Source: Egerieenecus sp048201975
GTDB lineage: Bacteria > Bacillota > Clostridia > Christensenellales > Aristaeellaceae
NCBI GenBank assembly: GCA_048201975.1
Contig: DBFBGQ010000041.1
Location: forward strand, 1 to 22,320
DNA length: 22,320 bases
Direction: 5' to 3'
The notes under the pieces were generated by a model. It worked only from the letters and a program-made list of their open reading frames with translations, had not been told where the DNA came from and did not search any database. Positions 1-7,568 of this stretch are shown piece after piece. Positions within the stretch are counted from its first letter, which is position 1; every line of letters starts with the position of its first letter. The translations under genes were made by a program, and so were the position numbers.

Positions 1-292
1 TCAGCTTCGTTTCAAGAAACGTGATGTAGGATGCAAACTTCCTGTCAAACGCAGATTGCGACATCATGGCGCCATCCTTTTTGGTGCAAAGCAGACCGTG
101 ATGACCTTGCAGCGCATGGGCCAATGGCCGTACCAGCGGGATGGTTCTGCGGGCGCTTGCTGTTTTGCCTTCCGATGCCACAGGTTGGTTGCCATAGCTG
201 AAGCTAACCGCACCATTTACCGTAATCGTTTTATAGATTTTGTCGAGATTTCCTGACAAGGCGGGAGCATCACGCCGCGCAACCAAGCTGCT
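1..292 (-). pseudogene. Tyrosine recombinase (integrase) fragment, off window edge
   Basis: Reading the minus strand from 292 to the edge gives about 97 stop-free codons that resemble the catalytic half of a phage or integrative-element tyrosine integrase: a beta-strand segment TITVNGAVSF, then KTASARRTIPL (the family's KT..G.R.VPL block, carrying a beta-hairpin lysine), then GLLCTKKDGAMMSQSAF. The later catalytic HxLR and Tyr motifs would lie beyond the edge. Upstream, the same frame is closed by TGA at 293-295, while a neighbouring frame holds WLRGVMLP, which resembles the box I 'LRRGE' block. A frameshift therefore probably separates the two parts, and no start codon is visible. The family call rests on remembered motif patterns, not a search. 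I infer a decayed recombinase of an integrated element. Confidence 0.68.
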
Positions 293-530
293 TCAACCAT
301 CGCAAAACATTGGGATGTTGTTTTCGCGGCCTGGTGCTGCGGCGTGTATGCCTGATCATTCTTGAGTACGTCCACCTTCATGGACGGATGTTTCTCCGGA
401 TAAAGCGGGCAGCAGGTCATACCGCTGGCACTGCCCTTGAGCCCATAGAAAAACAGCAGCCTGCCCTGTTGTGACTGCTGCCTTCACATAAGTAAAAATA
501 TGCAAATTACACCTCGTATTTCATAGGAAT
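293..530. other. Unassigned stretch between integrase and coiled-coil fragments
   Basis: A minus-strand frame runs through about 420-230 and upstream to roughly 470. Its translation (for example PLYPEKHPSMKVDVLKNDQAY) matches no family I know. Its last part, with WLRGVMLP, may belong to the disrupted integrase. The stretch 485-535 is visibly AT-rich compared with the housekeeping genes. There is no clear promoter, ribosome binding site or RNA gene. It is best read as degenerate mobile-element DNA. Confidence 0.35.
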
Positions 531-1130
531 TCAGCAATACTCAGCGTTCCGCCCCTTCGCGCTGGCAGAGGCTTGGCGCTGCTGTACCGCTGTTCTGCTT
601 GCATGGCTTTGAAGCAAATCATGGATCGCTGGACGCGCCTTGTCCTTGATTTGCTCCTTGACGGCGGTGCGAACCTCCGCCTTTCGAAAGACAGCGGCTA
701 CGCGCTCCAGCGCCTGCCTGGCCGTACCCCTGAGCGCATGTCGGGCCTGATCCAGCCAGTGCATCACCAGCAGCCGCTCCTTTTTCCACATGCGCGTGTC
801 CGGAGAAGCCACCTGCTTCATCAGCGCGGTAATACGCTCCCGGTCTGCCCGCTGAGTTTCCTGAACGGCGATGGCTGTCACAACGTTAACAGCTTGACGG
901 TAAGTAACGTCAGAAACAGCCTCCAGCACCGCGTCAGCATCGGAGAGCTTTTCCAGCTTGGCCTCCAGCTCGGCCGATTTGGCCGCAAGCTGCCCGGTCT
1001 TTGCTGCATTGTCGGCTGTCAGCGCCTCATGGAGCTTTTCAAGCGCTGCTATCTTTTCCTGTTGGGCTGCAATAATGTAGTCGTTCTTCTCGTTGCAGAC
1101 AAAAGAATCTGCAACGCGCCCCTCAATTTT
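531..1130 (-). pseudogene. Start-less coiled-coil protein fragment, possible mobile-element gene
   Basis: The minus strand is open for 199 codons from just after a TGA at 1131-1133 to a TGA at 531-533. There is no ATG or TTG near its beginning; the first usable start is a GTG at 929. The first about 65 residues have heptad-like Leu/Ala/Lys/Glu spacing (AAQQEKIAALEKLHEAL and onward), typical of a coiled coil. A basic, helical C-terminal part follows, with MWKKERLLVMHWLDQARHAL. I do not recognise the family. Long coiled-coil tails are common in Mob/Pre-type relaxases, and the nearby integrase fragment makes a mobilisation protein remnant plausible, but no relaxase catalytic motif is present. 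The 5' end appears lost, so I list it as a broken gene. It could instead be a short GTG-started protein (531-929). Confidence 0.4.
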
Positions 1131-1141
1131 TCATAAATTCC

Positions 1142-1552
1142 TCATACCTGCGTCGTGGAATCCGCTTCCCCGTGGGGCGTCTTCCGTCCCTGGGCCAGCG
1201 CCTCCCGCTCCTTGCAAAGCTCCTGATAAAGCTGACCGGGGGTCCAGGCGCTGTTGGTGGGGGTGAGCACCGCCTTCAGGGGCACCGGCGGGAGCTTGGC
1301 GCGCCTGAGCGCCAGCAGGAACTGCTGGGCCATGCCCGAAGGAAAAAGGGCCATCACCAGCATCTTCTCCGGCACCGCCTGGGGGGAGGCGTCCTCCGCC
1401 GCTTCCTCCAGGCCGCAGAGCGTGCCCAGTGTCTTGCCCCAATCCTCCTGGGGCACCGGCTGAAAGCGAATGCCAAAGCGCATGCAAATCAGCCGCAGCT
1501 TCCCGGCCATTTCCGCAGGGATCTGAAAACACAACAGCCTGGGGGCTTTCAT
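1142..1552 (-). CDS. DUF3783 domain protein
   Basis: This 136-residue protein opens MKAPRLLCFQIP. Its second half fits the DUF3783 pattern of small Clostridia proteins: PEKMLVMALFPSGMAQQFLLALR (about 61-83) followed by PLKAVLTPTNSAWTPGQLYQEL (91-112), where the block with K, A, T, N and W is the most recognisable part. Function is unknown and no catalytic motif is evident. I chose the ATG at 1552 because GAAAGG lies just upstream, partly inside the last codons of the beta-galactosidase gene 17 bp away; the longer frame to 1603 would overlap that gene. It is the last gene of the four-gene unit starting at 4795. Its stop lies about 10 bp from the start of degenerate DNA, so the C-terminal tail (HGEADSTTQV) may have been altered by that junction. 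Confidence 0.72.
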   Translation of the reverse strand: MKAPRLLCFQIPAEMAGKLRLICMRFGIRFQPVPQEDWGKTLGTLCGLEEAAEDASPQAVPEKMLVMALFPSGMAQQFLLALRRAKLPPVPLKAVLTPTNSAWTPGQLYQELCKEREALAQGRKTPHGEADSTTQV

Positions 1553-1569
1553 CCGCCTCGCCGCCTTTC

Positions 1570-3588
1570 TTAGGTTCGTGGGCGCAACACCCATACGCCG
1601 CACACGGGCATTTCCTTCTCCCCGGAAAGCGTCTCCCCGGAGAGCAGCTCCTCATAGGGGTGCTGGAGGTTCACGCGCTGGGCCTCCCCGGAGAAGTTTT
1701 GCAGGAACACCAGGCCATCCCGGTCCACCGCCACCACGCCCTGGGGCAGTTCCCCTTCCAGGGCCCTGGGGAGACCCGCCTTTTCCGCCAGGCGGCGGTA
1801 CAGGGCGTTGAGCCCCGGCTGCTCCACCTGCGCCGCCAGATACCAGGCTTCCCCTGCGCCGTAGCCATTGCGGGTAAGGCAGGGCTGCCCGGCATACCAG
1901 TCCCCGGTATACACGGCTTCCGCCTGCGCGCCCTGGCACTCCACCAGTCCGCACAGCTCGGTGACGCGGTACTCAGTCCCGTCCGTCAGACGCATGCCAT
2001 TATCCAGCCTGGTTCCCAGGGCATCCAGCTCCGTGGCCCGCAGACCCAGCACATCGGTAAGCCCATGGGGTGCCGGACCCAGGTGCGCCAGAACCCGGGC
2101 GTCCACCACGCCGCTCCAGTAGGTGGTCAGCAGCACGCCCCCCGCCTCCACAAAGCGGCGCAGCTTCTCCTCAATGCCGTTGCGGGTCATGAAGAGCATG
2201 GGCGCGCTCACCAGGGCGTAGCCGCTCAGGTCCAGGTCCTCGCCCATGTTGCGGAAGTCCACTGCGTAGCCCTGCTCCCACAGCGCGCGATAATGGGCAG
2301 TCACGGTATCAAAGTAATGCATGTTGCCATTGTTGGCCGCCTGGGTAAAATCAATGGCCCAACGGTTCTCCACATCGTAGAGGATGCAGGCCCGTGCGCG
2401 GCGCTCCGTGTCATAAATGGGCTGCAGCCTCTCCAGGGCCTGCCCCACCCCGGTCACGTCCCGGAAGGCGCGGGTATCCGGCTCCCCATAGTGGTCCACC
2501 ACCGCGCCGTGGAACATCTCCACGCCGCCCCGGCCCTGCCGCCACTGGAAATACATCACGCTCTGGCTGCCGTGGGCCACCGCCTGCAGGGATGCCAGCA
2601 GATGCATCCCCGGCCGCTTGGGCCGGTTGTGGGGTTTCCAGTTCACCAGGGAGGGGGTGGACTCCATCAGCAGGAAGGGCTGGGCCTTGAAGCTGCGCAT
2701 CATGTCGTGGTTGCAGGCGAACTCCGCGGCCATGGCCAGGTCGTCCCCGGAGCCCCACGCCGGGTAAGCGTCCCAGGAGACCACGTCCATGGCCTCCGAC
2801 AGAGAATAATAATCATAATCCCAGAAGCGCTCCATCAGGTTGGCGGTGCACAGCAGCTCGGGGTTCACCGCCTTCACCGCGTCCCGCTCCATGGTCAGGA
2901 AGTCCTTGCACTGCTGGGTGGAGAAGCGCCGCCAGTCCACCCGCATGCCAATGTTCGCCTCCTGTCCCAGGGGAGAGGGAGGCTCAATCTGGTTCCAATC
3001 GGTGTAGCGCTGGCTCCAGAAGCCGGTCCACCAGGCGTGGTTCAGCGCCTCCAGGGTGCCGTACTTCTCCCGGAGCCACAGGCGGAACTTCTCCTGGCAC
3101 AGGGGGCAGAAGCAGTCCCCGGAATATTCGTTGCTCAAATGCCAGAGAATCACCGCCGGATGCCGGCTGTACCGCTGCGCCAGCGCAGTGTCGATGGCCC
3201 GGACCTTTTCCCGGTACACCGGGGAGGAAGGGCAGTGGTTATGCCGCCATCCGTAATGCTTGCGGCGGAAATGGTCGTCCACCCGCAGCACCTCGGGATA
3301 CTTCTGCGCCATCCACACCGGGCGCGCCCCGGAGGGCGTCGCCAGAATCACATGGATGCCTCCGCGCCACAGCCGGTCGATCACTTCGTCCAGCCATGCG
3401 AAATCATACCGGCCTTCCTCCGGTTCCAGCAGCGCCCAGGAGAAGATGCCCACGGACACGCAGTTCACATGGGCCTGCTGCATCAGCGCCACATCCCGCT
3501 CCAGAATGTCCGGCCGGTCCAGCCATTGGTCGGGGTTATAATCGCCTCCGTGCAGGAAGCGGGGAAACCGGGGCGTAAAGCTCGCCAT
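1570..3588 (-). CDS. Beta-galactosidase, glycoside hydrolase family 42
   Basis: This 672-residue cytoplasmic enzyme (no signal peptide) matches GH42 length and order. The TIM-barrel domain opens with GGDYNPDQW (14-22). HLSNEY holds the acid/base Glu154 preceded by Asn153, and FLLMES holds the likely nucleophile Glu309. A four-cysteine zinc cluster is visible at Cys119, Cys159, Cys161 and Cys164. A Rossmann-like trimerisation domain and a small C-terminal beta domain follow. GH42 enzymes hydrolyse terminal beta-galactosides in lactose or plant and host oligosaccharides by a retaining mechanism. The start is fixed by AGGAGG 8 nt before the ATG. It lies 15 bp after the RNase Z gene and just before the DUF3783 gene, in one operon. 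No sugar transporter or regulator is adjacent, so the natural substrate cannot be inferred from context. Confidence 0.93.
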   Translation of the reverse strand: MASFTPRFPRFLHGGDYNPDQWLDRPDILERDVALMQQAHVNCVSVGIFSWALLEPEEGRYDFAWLDEVIDRLWRGGIHVILATPSGARPVWMAQKYPEVLRVDDHFRRKHYGWRHNHCPSSPVYREKVRAIDTALAQRYSRHPAVILWHLSNEYSGDCFCPLCQEKFRLWLREKYGTLEALNHAWWTGFWSQRYTDWNQIEPPSPLGQEANIGMRVDWRRFSTQQCKDFLTMERDAVKAVNPELLCTANLMERFWDYDYYSLSEAMDVVSWDAYPAWGSGDDLAMAAEFACNHDMMRSFKAQPFLLMESTPSLVNWKPHNRPKRPGMHLLASLQAVAHGSQSVMYFQWRQGRGGVEMFHGAVVDHYGEPDTRAFRDVTGVGQALERLQPIYDTERRARACILYDVENRWAIDFTQAANNGNMHYFDTVTAHYRALWEQGYAVDFRNMGEDLDLSGYALVSAPMLFMTRNGIEEKLRRFVEAGGVLLTTYWSGVVDARVLAHLGPAPHGLTDVLGLRATELDALGTRLDNGMRLTDGTEYRVTELCGLVECQGAQAEAVYTGDWYAGQPCLTRNGYGAGEAWYLAAQVEQPGLNALYRRLAEKAGLPRALEGELPQGVVAVDRDGLVFLQNFSGEAQRVNLQHPYEELLSGETLSGEKEMPVCGVWVLRPRT

Positions 3589-3603
3589 CGTTCCGTCCTC
3601 CTC

Positions 3604-4506
3604 TTATGCTTGTTGGGGAAAGCGCAGCGTCAGGCACTGGCCGTCCCGGGCCGCCTCCGTGGCCGGGAAGATCTCCCGGGCCAGGGGCAAATAAGTTTCC
3701 GGGTCTTCCACGCAATTGCTGAAGTGGGTGAGCAGCAGCCTGCCGGCGCCAGCGTCCCGCGCCAGGGCGGCCGCCTCCGCAAAGAGCATGTGGCGGTTCT
3801 TCTCCGCCTGGGGGCGCTTCGTTTCGTCCCCGTACATGCCCTCCAGGATCATAAGGTCCGCGCCCTGTCCATGGCGGACAATGGCAGGCACGGGCCGGGT
3901 ATCGGTGGCGTACAGCAGGCGGATGCCCCGGCGGGGCGGGCCCATGACCTGCTCGGGGGTCACGCCGTTCACCGTTTCCCCGGCCTGCAGCCGCTTCCAG
4001 TCCGCTACGGGCACGCCCAGCGCCTCCGCCTGCCGGGGCAGGAACGCCCCCTGCCGGGGCAGCTCCAGCCGCCAGCCGTAGCACGGAACCCCGTGATCCA
4101 GCCGGAAGCCGGTGATATGCAGGCCAATGAGGCTCAGCTCCACCTGCTCCCCGGAAAATTCGTGGAGCACCACCGGAAAGGGCAGCACCGGCGCCACCAC
4201 CCGCAGCCCTTCCACCACGGCCCGCAGCCCGGTACACCCCCATATATGGAAAGGCTCCCGGCGCTCCGCCTTACCCAGGGACAGGAGGAAGCCCGGCAGC
4301 CCGCCGCAATGGTCTCCATGATAATGTGTAATCAGCATCCCGTCGATGCACCGGAAGCCCCAGCCCAGGCGGCGGATGGCCGTCTGCGTGCCCTCCCCGC
4401 AGTCGATGAGCATGCCCCGGCCCCGCACCCGCAGGTAGCAGGCCGTCAGCCCGCGCTCCGGCAGGGGCAGCGCGCCGCCGGTGCCCAGCATGCACAGTTC
4501 CAGCAT
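3604..4506 (-). CDS. rnz: Ribonuclease Z (tRNA 3'-processing metallo-beta-lactamase fold)
   Basis: This 300-residue protein has the whole ligand set of a bacterial RNase Z in the right order and spacing: THYHGDH (His61, His63, Asp65, His66), RLDHGVP (His138), TDTRP (Asp202) and LLTHFS (His261), plus His239 at NRHM. The length equals the family norm. RNase Z cuts pre-tRNA after the discriminator base to make the mature 3' end. Two family segments are altered: the exosite-region stretch reads GVPVADWKRLQ without the usual Gly-Pro after GVP, and the C-terminal segment has THFSNCVED where SxRY is common. A related nuclease of the same fold therefore remains possible. The start is at ATG 4506 with AAAGGA upstream. 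It lies 22 bp after the PqqD-like gene, apparently co-transcribed with it. Confidence 0.82.
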   Translation of the reverse strand: MLELCMLGTGGALPLPERGLTACYLRVRGRGMLIDCGEGTQTAIRRLGWGFRCIDGMLITHYHGDHCGGLPGFLLSLGKAERREPFHIWGCTGLRAVVEGLRVVAPVLPFPVVLHEFSGEQVELSLIGLHITGFRLDHGVPCYGWRLELPRQGAFLPRQAEALGVPVADWKRLQAGETVNGVTPEQVMGPPRRGIRLLYATDTRPVPAIVRHGQGADLMILEGMYGDETKRPQAEKNRHMLFAEAAALARDAGAGRLLLTHFSNCVEDPETYLPLAREIFPATEAARDGQCLTLRFPQQA

Positions 4507-4528
4507 AGCGTTCCTTTCTTCGGGGCCG

Positions 4529-4795
4529 TCAGTCCGTCAGCAGACCCGTGTCCGCCAACAGATCCAGAAAGGCCACCACGTCCGCCCGCGCCCTGGGCTC
4601 CTCCACCCGGTAGGTCCGCAGCAGCGCCTCGGTAAGCTGATCCTCCGTGGCGCCCCGCTCCAGCATGCGGTAAAGCATGGCCGCGCTCTGGTTGAGCCGG
4701 ATCATGCCGCGAAAACTCCCCGCGTTGGGCTCGCAGGCAACCACCATCCGGGAATCCCCCGTTTCCCTGAGCATATACCCCGTTTTGATCCGCAT
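4529..4795 (-). CDS. PqqD-like protein (stand-alone RiPP recognition element)
   Basis: These 88 residues fit the PqqD family: MRIKTGYMLRETGDSRMVV (strand region, 1-19), then FRGMIRLNQSAAMLYRML (28-45, the characteristic LN..A...W/Y..L turn and helix), then DQLTEALLRTYRVEEPRARADVVAFLDLLADTGLL (52-86, winged-helix part). PqqD-type domains bind a leader peptide and present it to a radical SAM or other modifying enzyme. No precursor peptide, radical SAM protein or transporter is present in this window, so the partner is unknown. It is the first gene of the operon running through RNase Z, GH42 and DUF3783, directly behind a strong sigma-A promoter. GGAGG ends 6 nt before the ATG, with a second AGGAGG further up. 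Family call is fairly sure; role is open. Confidence 0.82.
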   Translation of the reverse strand: MRIKTGYMLRETGDSRMVVACEPNAGSFRGMIRLNQSAAMLYRMLERGATEDQLTEALLRTYRVEEPRARADVVAFLDLLADTGLLTD

Positions 4796-4827
4796 AGGCG
4801 CTCCTCCGTCCTCCTGATCCTGGCACG

Positions 4828-4856
4828 ATTATACCAGATGCCCACGGGAGAATCAA
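4828..4856 (-). promoter_or_regulatory. Sigma-A promoter of the PqqD-like operon
   Basis: On the minus strand, TTGATT (4851-4856) and a perfect TATAAT (4828-4833) are separated by exactly 17 bp. The -10 box is about 32 bp upstream of the ATG at 4795. The leader is too short for a riboswitch. This marks the start of a unit separate from radA and yacL. Confidence 0.85.
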
Positions 4857-4917
4857 CGGATTTCGCCGGGACTTTTTGCAGGAAAAAATGTGAAAATACC
4901 AGCCCGCTCCCCGAGGC

Positions 4918-6081
4918 TCAGGCTTCCGGCTCCTCCTTGATCCGGGAGAAGATCATCCGGCCCGCGCTGGTCTGGATCACCGTGGTAACCACCGCCGCCA
5001 CCGTTTCGCCCACGTGGCGGCGGCCGCCCTCCACCACGATCATGGTGCCGTCCTCCAGGTAGCCCACGCCCTGACCAGCCTCCTTGCCCTCCTTGGCGAT
5101 GGCCACCTCCAGTTCCTCCCCGGCCAGCACCGCGGGCTTCAGCGCCCCCGCCAGGTCGTTGAGGTTGAGCACCTTCATGCCGCTCACCGCCGCCACCTTG
5201 TTCAGGTTAAAGTCGTTGGTGACCACCCGGCCGCCGGTTTCCCTGGCCAGGCGGAGGAGTTTCACGTCGGTCTCCTCGGTGTCCTGCCAGTCGGTTGAAT
5301 CCACGCGGAAGCGCAAGTCAGGATCCTGGCGCGCCTTCTGCAGCAGGTCCAGCCCCCGCCGCCCCCGGCTCCTGCGCAGGGGATCGGCGCTGTCCGCCAG
5401 GCGGCGGAGCTCATCCAGCACAAACTGGGGCACCACCATCTCCCCCTCCAGAAAGCCCGTGCGCGCCACCGTAAAAACGCGCCCGTCGATGATCACCGAC
5501 GTATCCAGGATCTTGGCCTGGGCCCGGCTGGCGGGGTCGCTCTCCCCGTCCTCCTCGGCGCTCTCCCGGGCTTGGCGGGCGCTCTTGCGCAGGGCACGGC
5601 GCTCCCGGAACCCGTAATACCTCTCCTGCATATCCACAATGTCCCGCGCCCGCTTCAGGCCGATGGACAGCCCGATGGCCCCAAAGATCACATACAGGAT
5701 GGCGCTGATGGCCGTGGTGAACAGGGACGCGCCCACAAAGTTCAAAATCTGGCTCAGCAGCGCCGCAATGATCAGCCCGCAGATCAGCCCGATGACGGCG
5801 CTGAACATCTGCCCAATGGGCATGCCCTCCATGCGCTGCTCCAGGCGGTTGCCCCAATCCACGCACCGGCGGATGATCCGGTTGCTCAGCAGAAAGCCGA
5901 CCAGCGCCCCCACCGCGCAGATGGAAATATAAACCACCACCAGCGTCTTCACCGGCATGTGATAGGCAAGATTCGTCTGTGACAGCAGCTGCTGCACCGT
6001 GGCGGTCACGCCGGCGCCAATCCCCGCGCCCAGCAGCGCAATCAGCCCCCGAAGCAGCCGCTGCACAACCTTGGATCTCAT
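4918..6081 (-). CDS. yacL: Membrane-anchored PIN/TRAM domain protein, YacL type
   Basis: This 387-residue protein has four hydrophobic segments in its first about 145 residues (roughly 10-30, 45-66, 93-117, 119-142), then a charged linker. A PIN nuclease fold follows, with KILDTSVIIDGR (Asp193), a conserved Glu at 224 (LDELRRLAD) and Asp290 in VVTNDFNLN; Asp272 is a further candidate ligand. A TRAM RNA-binding domain (about 320-380) ends the protein, with GVGYLEDGTMIVVEGG. This matches Bacillus YacL, which usually sits beside radA and disA. The exact substrate of the family is not settled; PIN/TRAM proteins are predicted RNases or nucleic-acid-binding factors. ATG 6081 follows AAAGGAG. It lies 47 bp after radA and has no promoter of its own that I can see, so it probably shares the radA transcript. 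Confidence 0.9.
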   Translation of the reverse strand: MRSKVVQRLLRGLIALLGAGIGAGVTATVQQLLSQTNLAYHMPVKTLVVVYISICAVGALVGFLLSNRIIRRCVDWGNRLEQRMEGMPIGQMFSAVIGLICGLIIAALLSQILNFVGASLFTTAISAILYVIFGAIGLSIGLKRARDIVDMQERYYGFRERRALRKSARQARESAEEDGESDPASRAQAKILDTSVIIDGRVFTVARTGFLEGEMVVPQFVLDELRRLADSADPLRRSRGRRGLDLLQKARQDPDLRFRVDSTDWQDTEETDVKLLRLARETGGRVVTNDFNLNKVAAVSGMKVLNLNDLAGALKPAVLAGEELEVAIAKEGKEAGQGVGYLEDGTMIVVEGGRRHVGETVAAVVTTVIQTSAGRMIFSRIKEEPEA

Positions 6082-6099
6082 GGGGTCTCACTCCTTTGC

Positions 6100-6123
6100 C
6101 TCCCTCCCGCGCCGGGGAGGGAG
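6100..6123 (-). repeat. GC-rich stem-loop between radA and yacL
   Basis: CTCCCTCC (6100-6107) and GGAGGGAG (6116-6123) are perfectly complementary, with one more C-G pair inside, giving a 9-bp stem. In the minus-strand transcript no T-run follows, so it is not a standard terminator for radA. It lies just before the yacL ribosome binding site and could affect RNA processing or translation; on the other strand TTTT follows the hairpin. Confidence 0.55.
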
Positions 6124-6128
6124 CCCTT

Positions 6129-7505
6129 TTAAAACAGCACGCTCAGCGCCTGATACACCGTGTCCACCCCGCGGAGGGTCACGCCCTCCGGGGCTTTCAG
6201 CCGGCGCAGGTTTTCCTTGGGCAGCACAATGGTGGTGAAGCCCAGGCGCGCGCACTCGGCCACCCGGCGGTCGATCTGCGGTATGGCCCGCACCTCGCCC
6301 CCCAGGCCCACCTCGCCCATCACGGCCACCTGCTGGCCCACCGGAAGATCCTGCAGGGAGGACGCCACCGCCACGCACAGGGCCAGGTCCGCGGCGGGTT
6401 CCCCCAGCTCCAGCCCCCCGGCCACGTTGACGTAGACATCCTGGTTGTAGGTCTTCTGCCCTGCGCGCTTTTCCAGCACGGCCAGCAGCAGCGCCACCCG
6501 GCCCGCATCCGCGCCCTCCACCGTGCGCCGGGGCGTGCCGAAATACGTGGGCGAGGCCAGTGCCTGCACGTCCACCAGCAGAGGGCGGGAGCCCTCCATG
6601 CCGCAGAACACCACCGATCCGCTGGCGCCCTTGGCCCGGTGGGAAAGCAGCTGCTCGGAGGGGTTCTCCACCACCCGCATGCCTTCCTGGGTCATCTGGA
6701 ACACGCCCAGCTCGTTCACCGAGCCGAAGCGGTTCTTCACCGCCCGCAGCAGGCGGTACTCCTGCTGCCGGTCCCCCTCGAAGTACAGCACCACGTCCAC
6801 CATGTGCTCCAGCATTCGCGGCCCGGCGATGGCGCCCTCCTTGGTCACATGCCCCACCAGGAACACCGCGGCTCCGCTCTCCTTGCACAGGCGCATGAGC
6901 AGGCTGGTGCACTCCCGAATCTGGCTGACGCTGCCGGGGGCCGAGGCCATTTCCGGCCGGTACATGGTTTGGATGGAGTCCACCACCGCCACGTCGGGGG
7001 CCAGCTCCTTGAGCCGCTCCTCCACATTGTCCATGGCCGTTTCCGCCAGCACATACAGGTTGGGCACGTCAATGGCCAGGCGGCGGGCCCGGAGCTTCAC
7101 CTGCTTGGCGGATTCCTCGCCGCTGATATAGAGCACCCGCTTGCCCTGGGCGCACAGGTGGGCGCACACCTGCAAAAGCAGCGTGGACTTGCCGATGCCC
7201 GGATCGCCGCCGATGAGCATCAGCCCGCCCTCCACAATGCCGCCCCCCAGCACCCGGTCCAGCTCCCCGATGCCCGTGGAGAGCCGCGCCGCCGCGTCCT
7301 CGGGGATATCCTGCAAAAGCAGGGGCTGCGCGCCGCTGCCGGGGCGCTGGCGCAGGGGCTTGGCCGCCGTCGCGCCCCTTGCCGGGGCCGCGGCCACGCT
7401 TTCCTCCATGGTGTTCCAGGCCCCGCAGCCGGGGCATTTGCCCACCCAGCGGGCCGTTTCGTACCCGCAGGCGGTGCAGGCAAAGCTGGTTTTTTCCCGT
7501 GCCAC
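6129..7505 (-). CDS. radA: DNA repair protein RadA (Sms)
   Basis: This 458-residue protein has the full RadA layout: an N-terminal C4 zinc finger (Cys10, Cys13, Cys24, Cys27, in TACGYE and GKCPGCGAW), a RecA-like ATPase with Walker A GGDPGIGKST (99-108), the RadA-specific KNRFG motif (257-261), and a C-terminal Lon-protease-like domain (VYVNVAGGLELGEPAADLA and onward). RadA is a DnaB-like helicase that drives branch migration and heteroduplex extension in homologous recombination and transformation. I chose the GTG start at 7505 rather than the longer frame to 7589: GGAGGGGGAG lies 6 nt upstream of the GTG, the protein then begins like Bacillus RadA, and the promoter -10 box falls inside the longer version. 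yacL follows; disA is absent. Confidence 0.95.
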   Translation of the reverse strand: MAREKTSFACTACGYETARWVGKCPGCGAWNTMEESVAAAPARGATAAKPLRQRPGSGAQPLLLQDIPEDAAARLSTGIGELDRVLGGGIVEGGLMLIGGDPGIGKSTLLLQVCAHLCAQGKRVLYISGEESAKQVKLRARRLAIDVPNLYVLAETAMDNVEERLKELAPDVAVVDSIQTMYRPEMASAPGSVSQIRECTSLLMRLCKESGAAVFLVGHVTKEGAIAGPRMLEHMVDVVLYFEGDRQQEYRLLRAVKNRFGSVNELGVFQMTQEGMRVVENPSEQLLSHRAKGASGSVVFCGMEGSRPLLVDVQALASPTYFGTPRRTVEGADAGRVALLLAVLEKRAGQKTYNQDVYVNVAGGLELGEPAADLALCVAVASSLQDLPVGQQVAVMGEVGLGGEVRAIPQIDRRVAECARLGFTTIVLPKENLRRLKAPEGVTLRGVDTVYQALSVLF

Positions 7506-7539
7506 GGCCGTCTCCCCCTCCATGTCGCGTATGTTAGAT

Positions 7540-7568
7540 AGTATACCACACTCCATGCCGGCGGAAAA
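7540..7568 (-). promoter_or_regulatory. Probable sigma-A promoter of radA
   Basis: TATACT (7540-7545, five of six consensus bases) is preceded after 17 bp by TTTTCC (7563-7568, a weak -35). It lies 35 bp upstream of the GTG start and downstream of the rpmJ terminator, as expected for an independent radA-yacL unit. Confidence 0.6.

Noticed and set aside
1..1141. CRISPR array, tRNA or attachment site in the accessory end
   Set aside because: No regular repeats, cloverleaf or clear direct repeat was seen; only coding remnants could be supported.
1429..4635. A 1068-codon open frame on the plus strand opposite GH42 and RNase Z
   Set aside because: The minus-strand genes have full motif sets (GH42 Glu pair, RNase Z ligands). 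The antisense translation is rich in Pro, His, Gly, Arg and Gln with no family match, as expected when a GC-rich gene is read backwards.
4856..4920. Intrinsic terminator after yacL
   Set aside because: A weak AGCC/GGCT stem and a later T-run exist, but they are not adjacent and the stem is only about 4 bp, so the evidence is insufficient.
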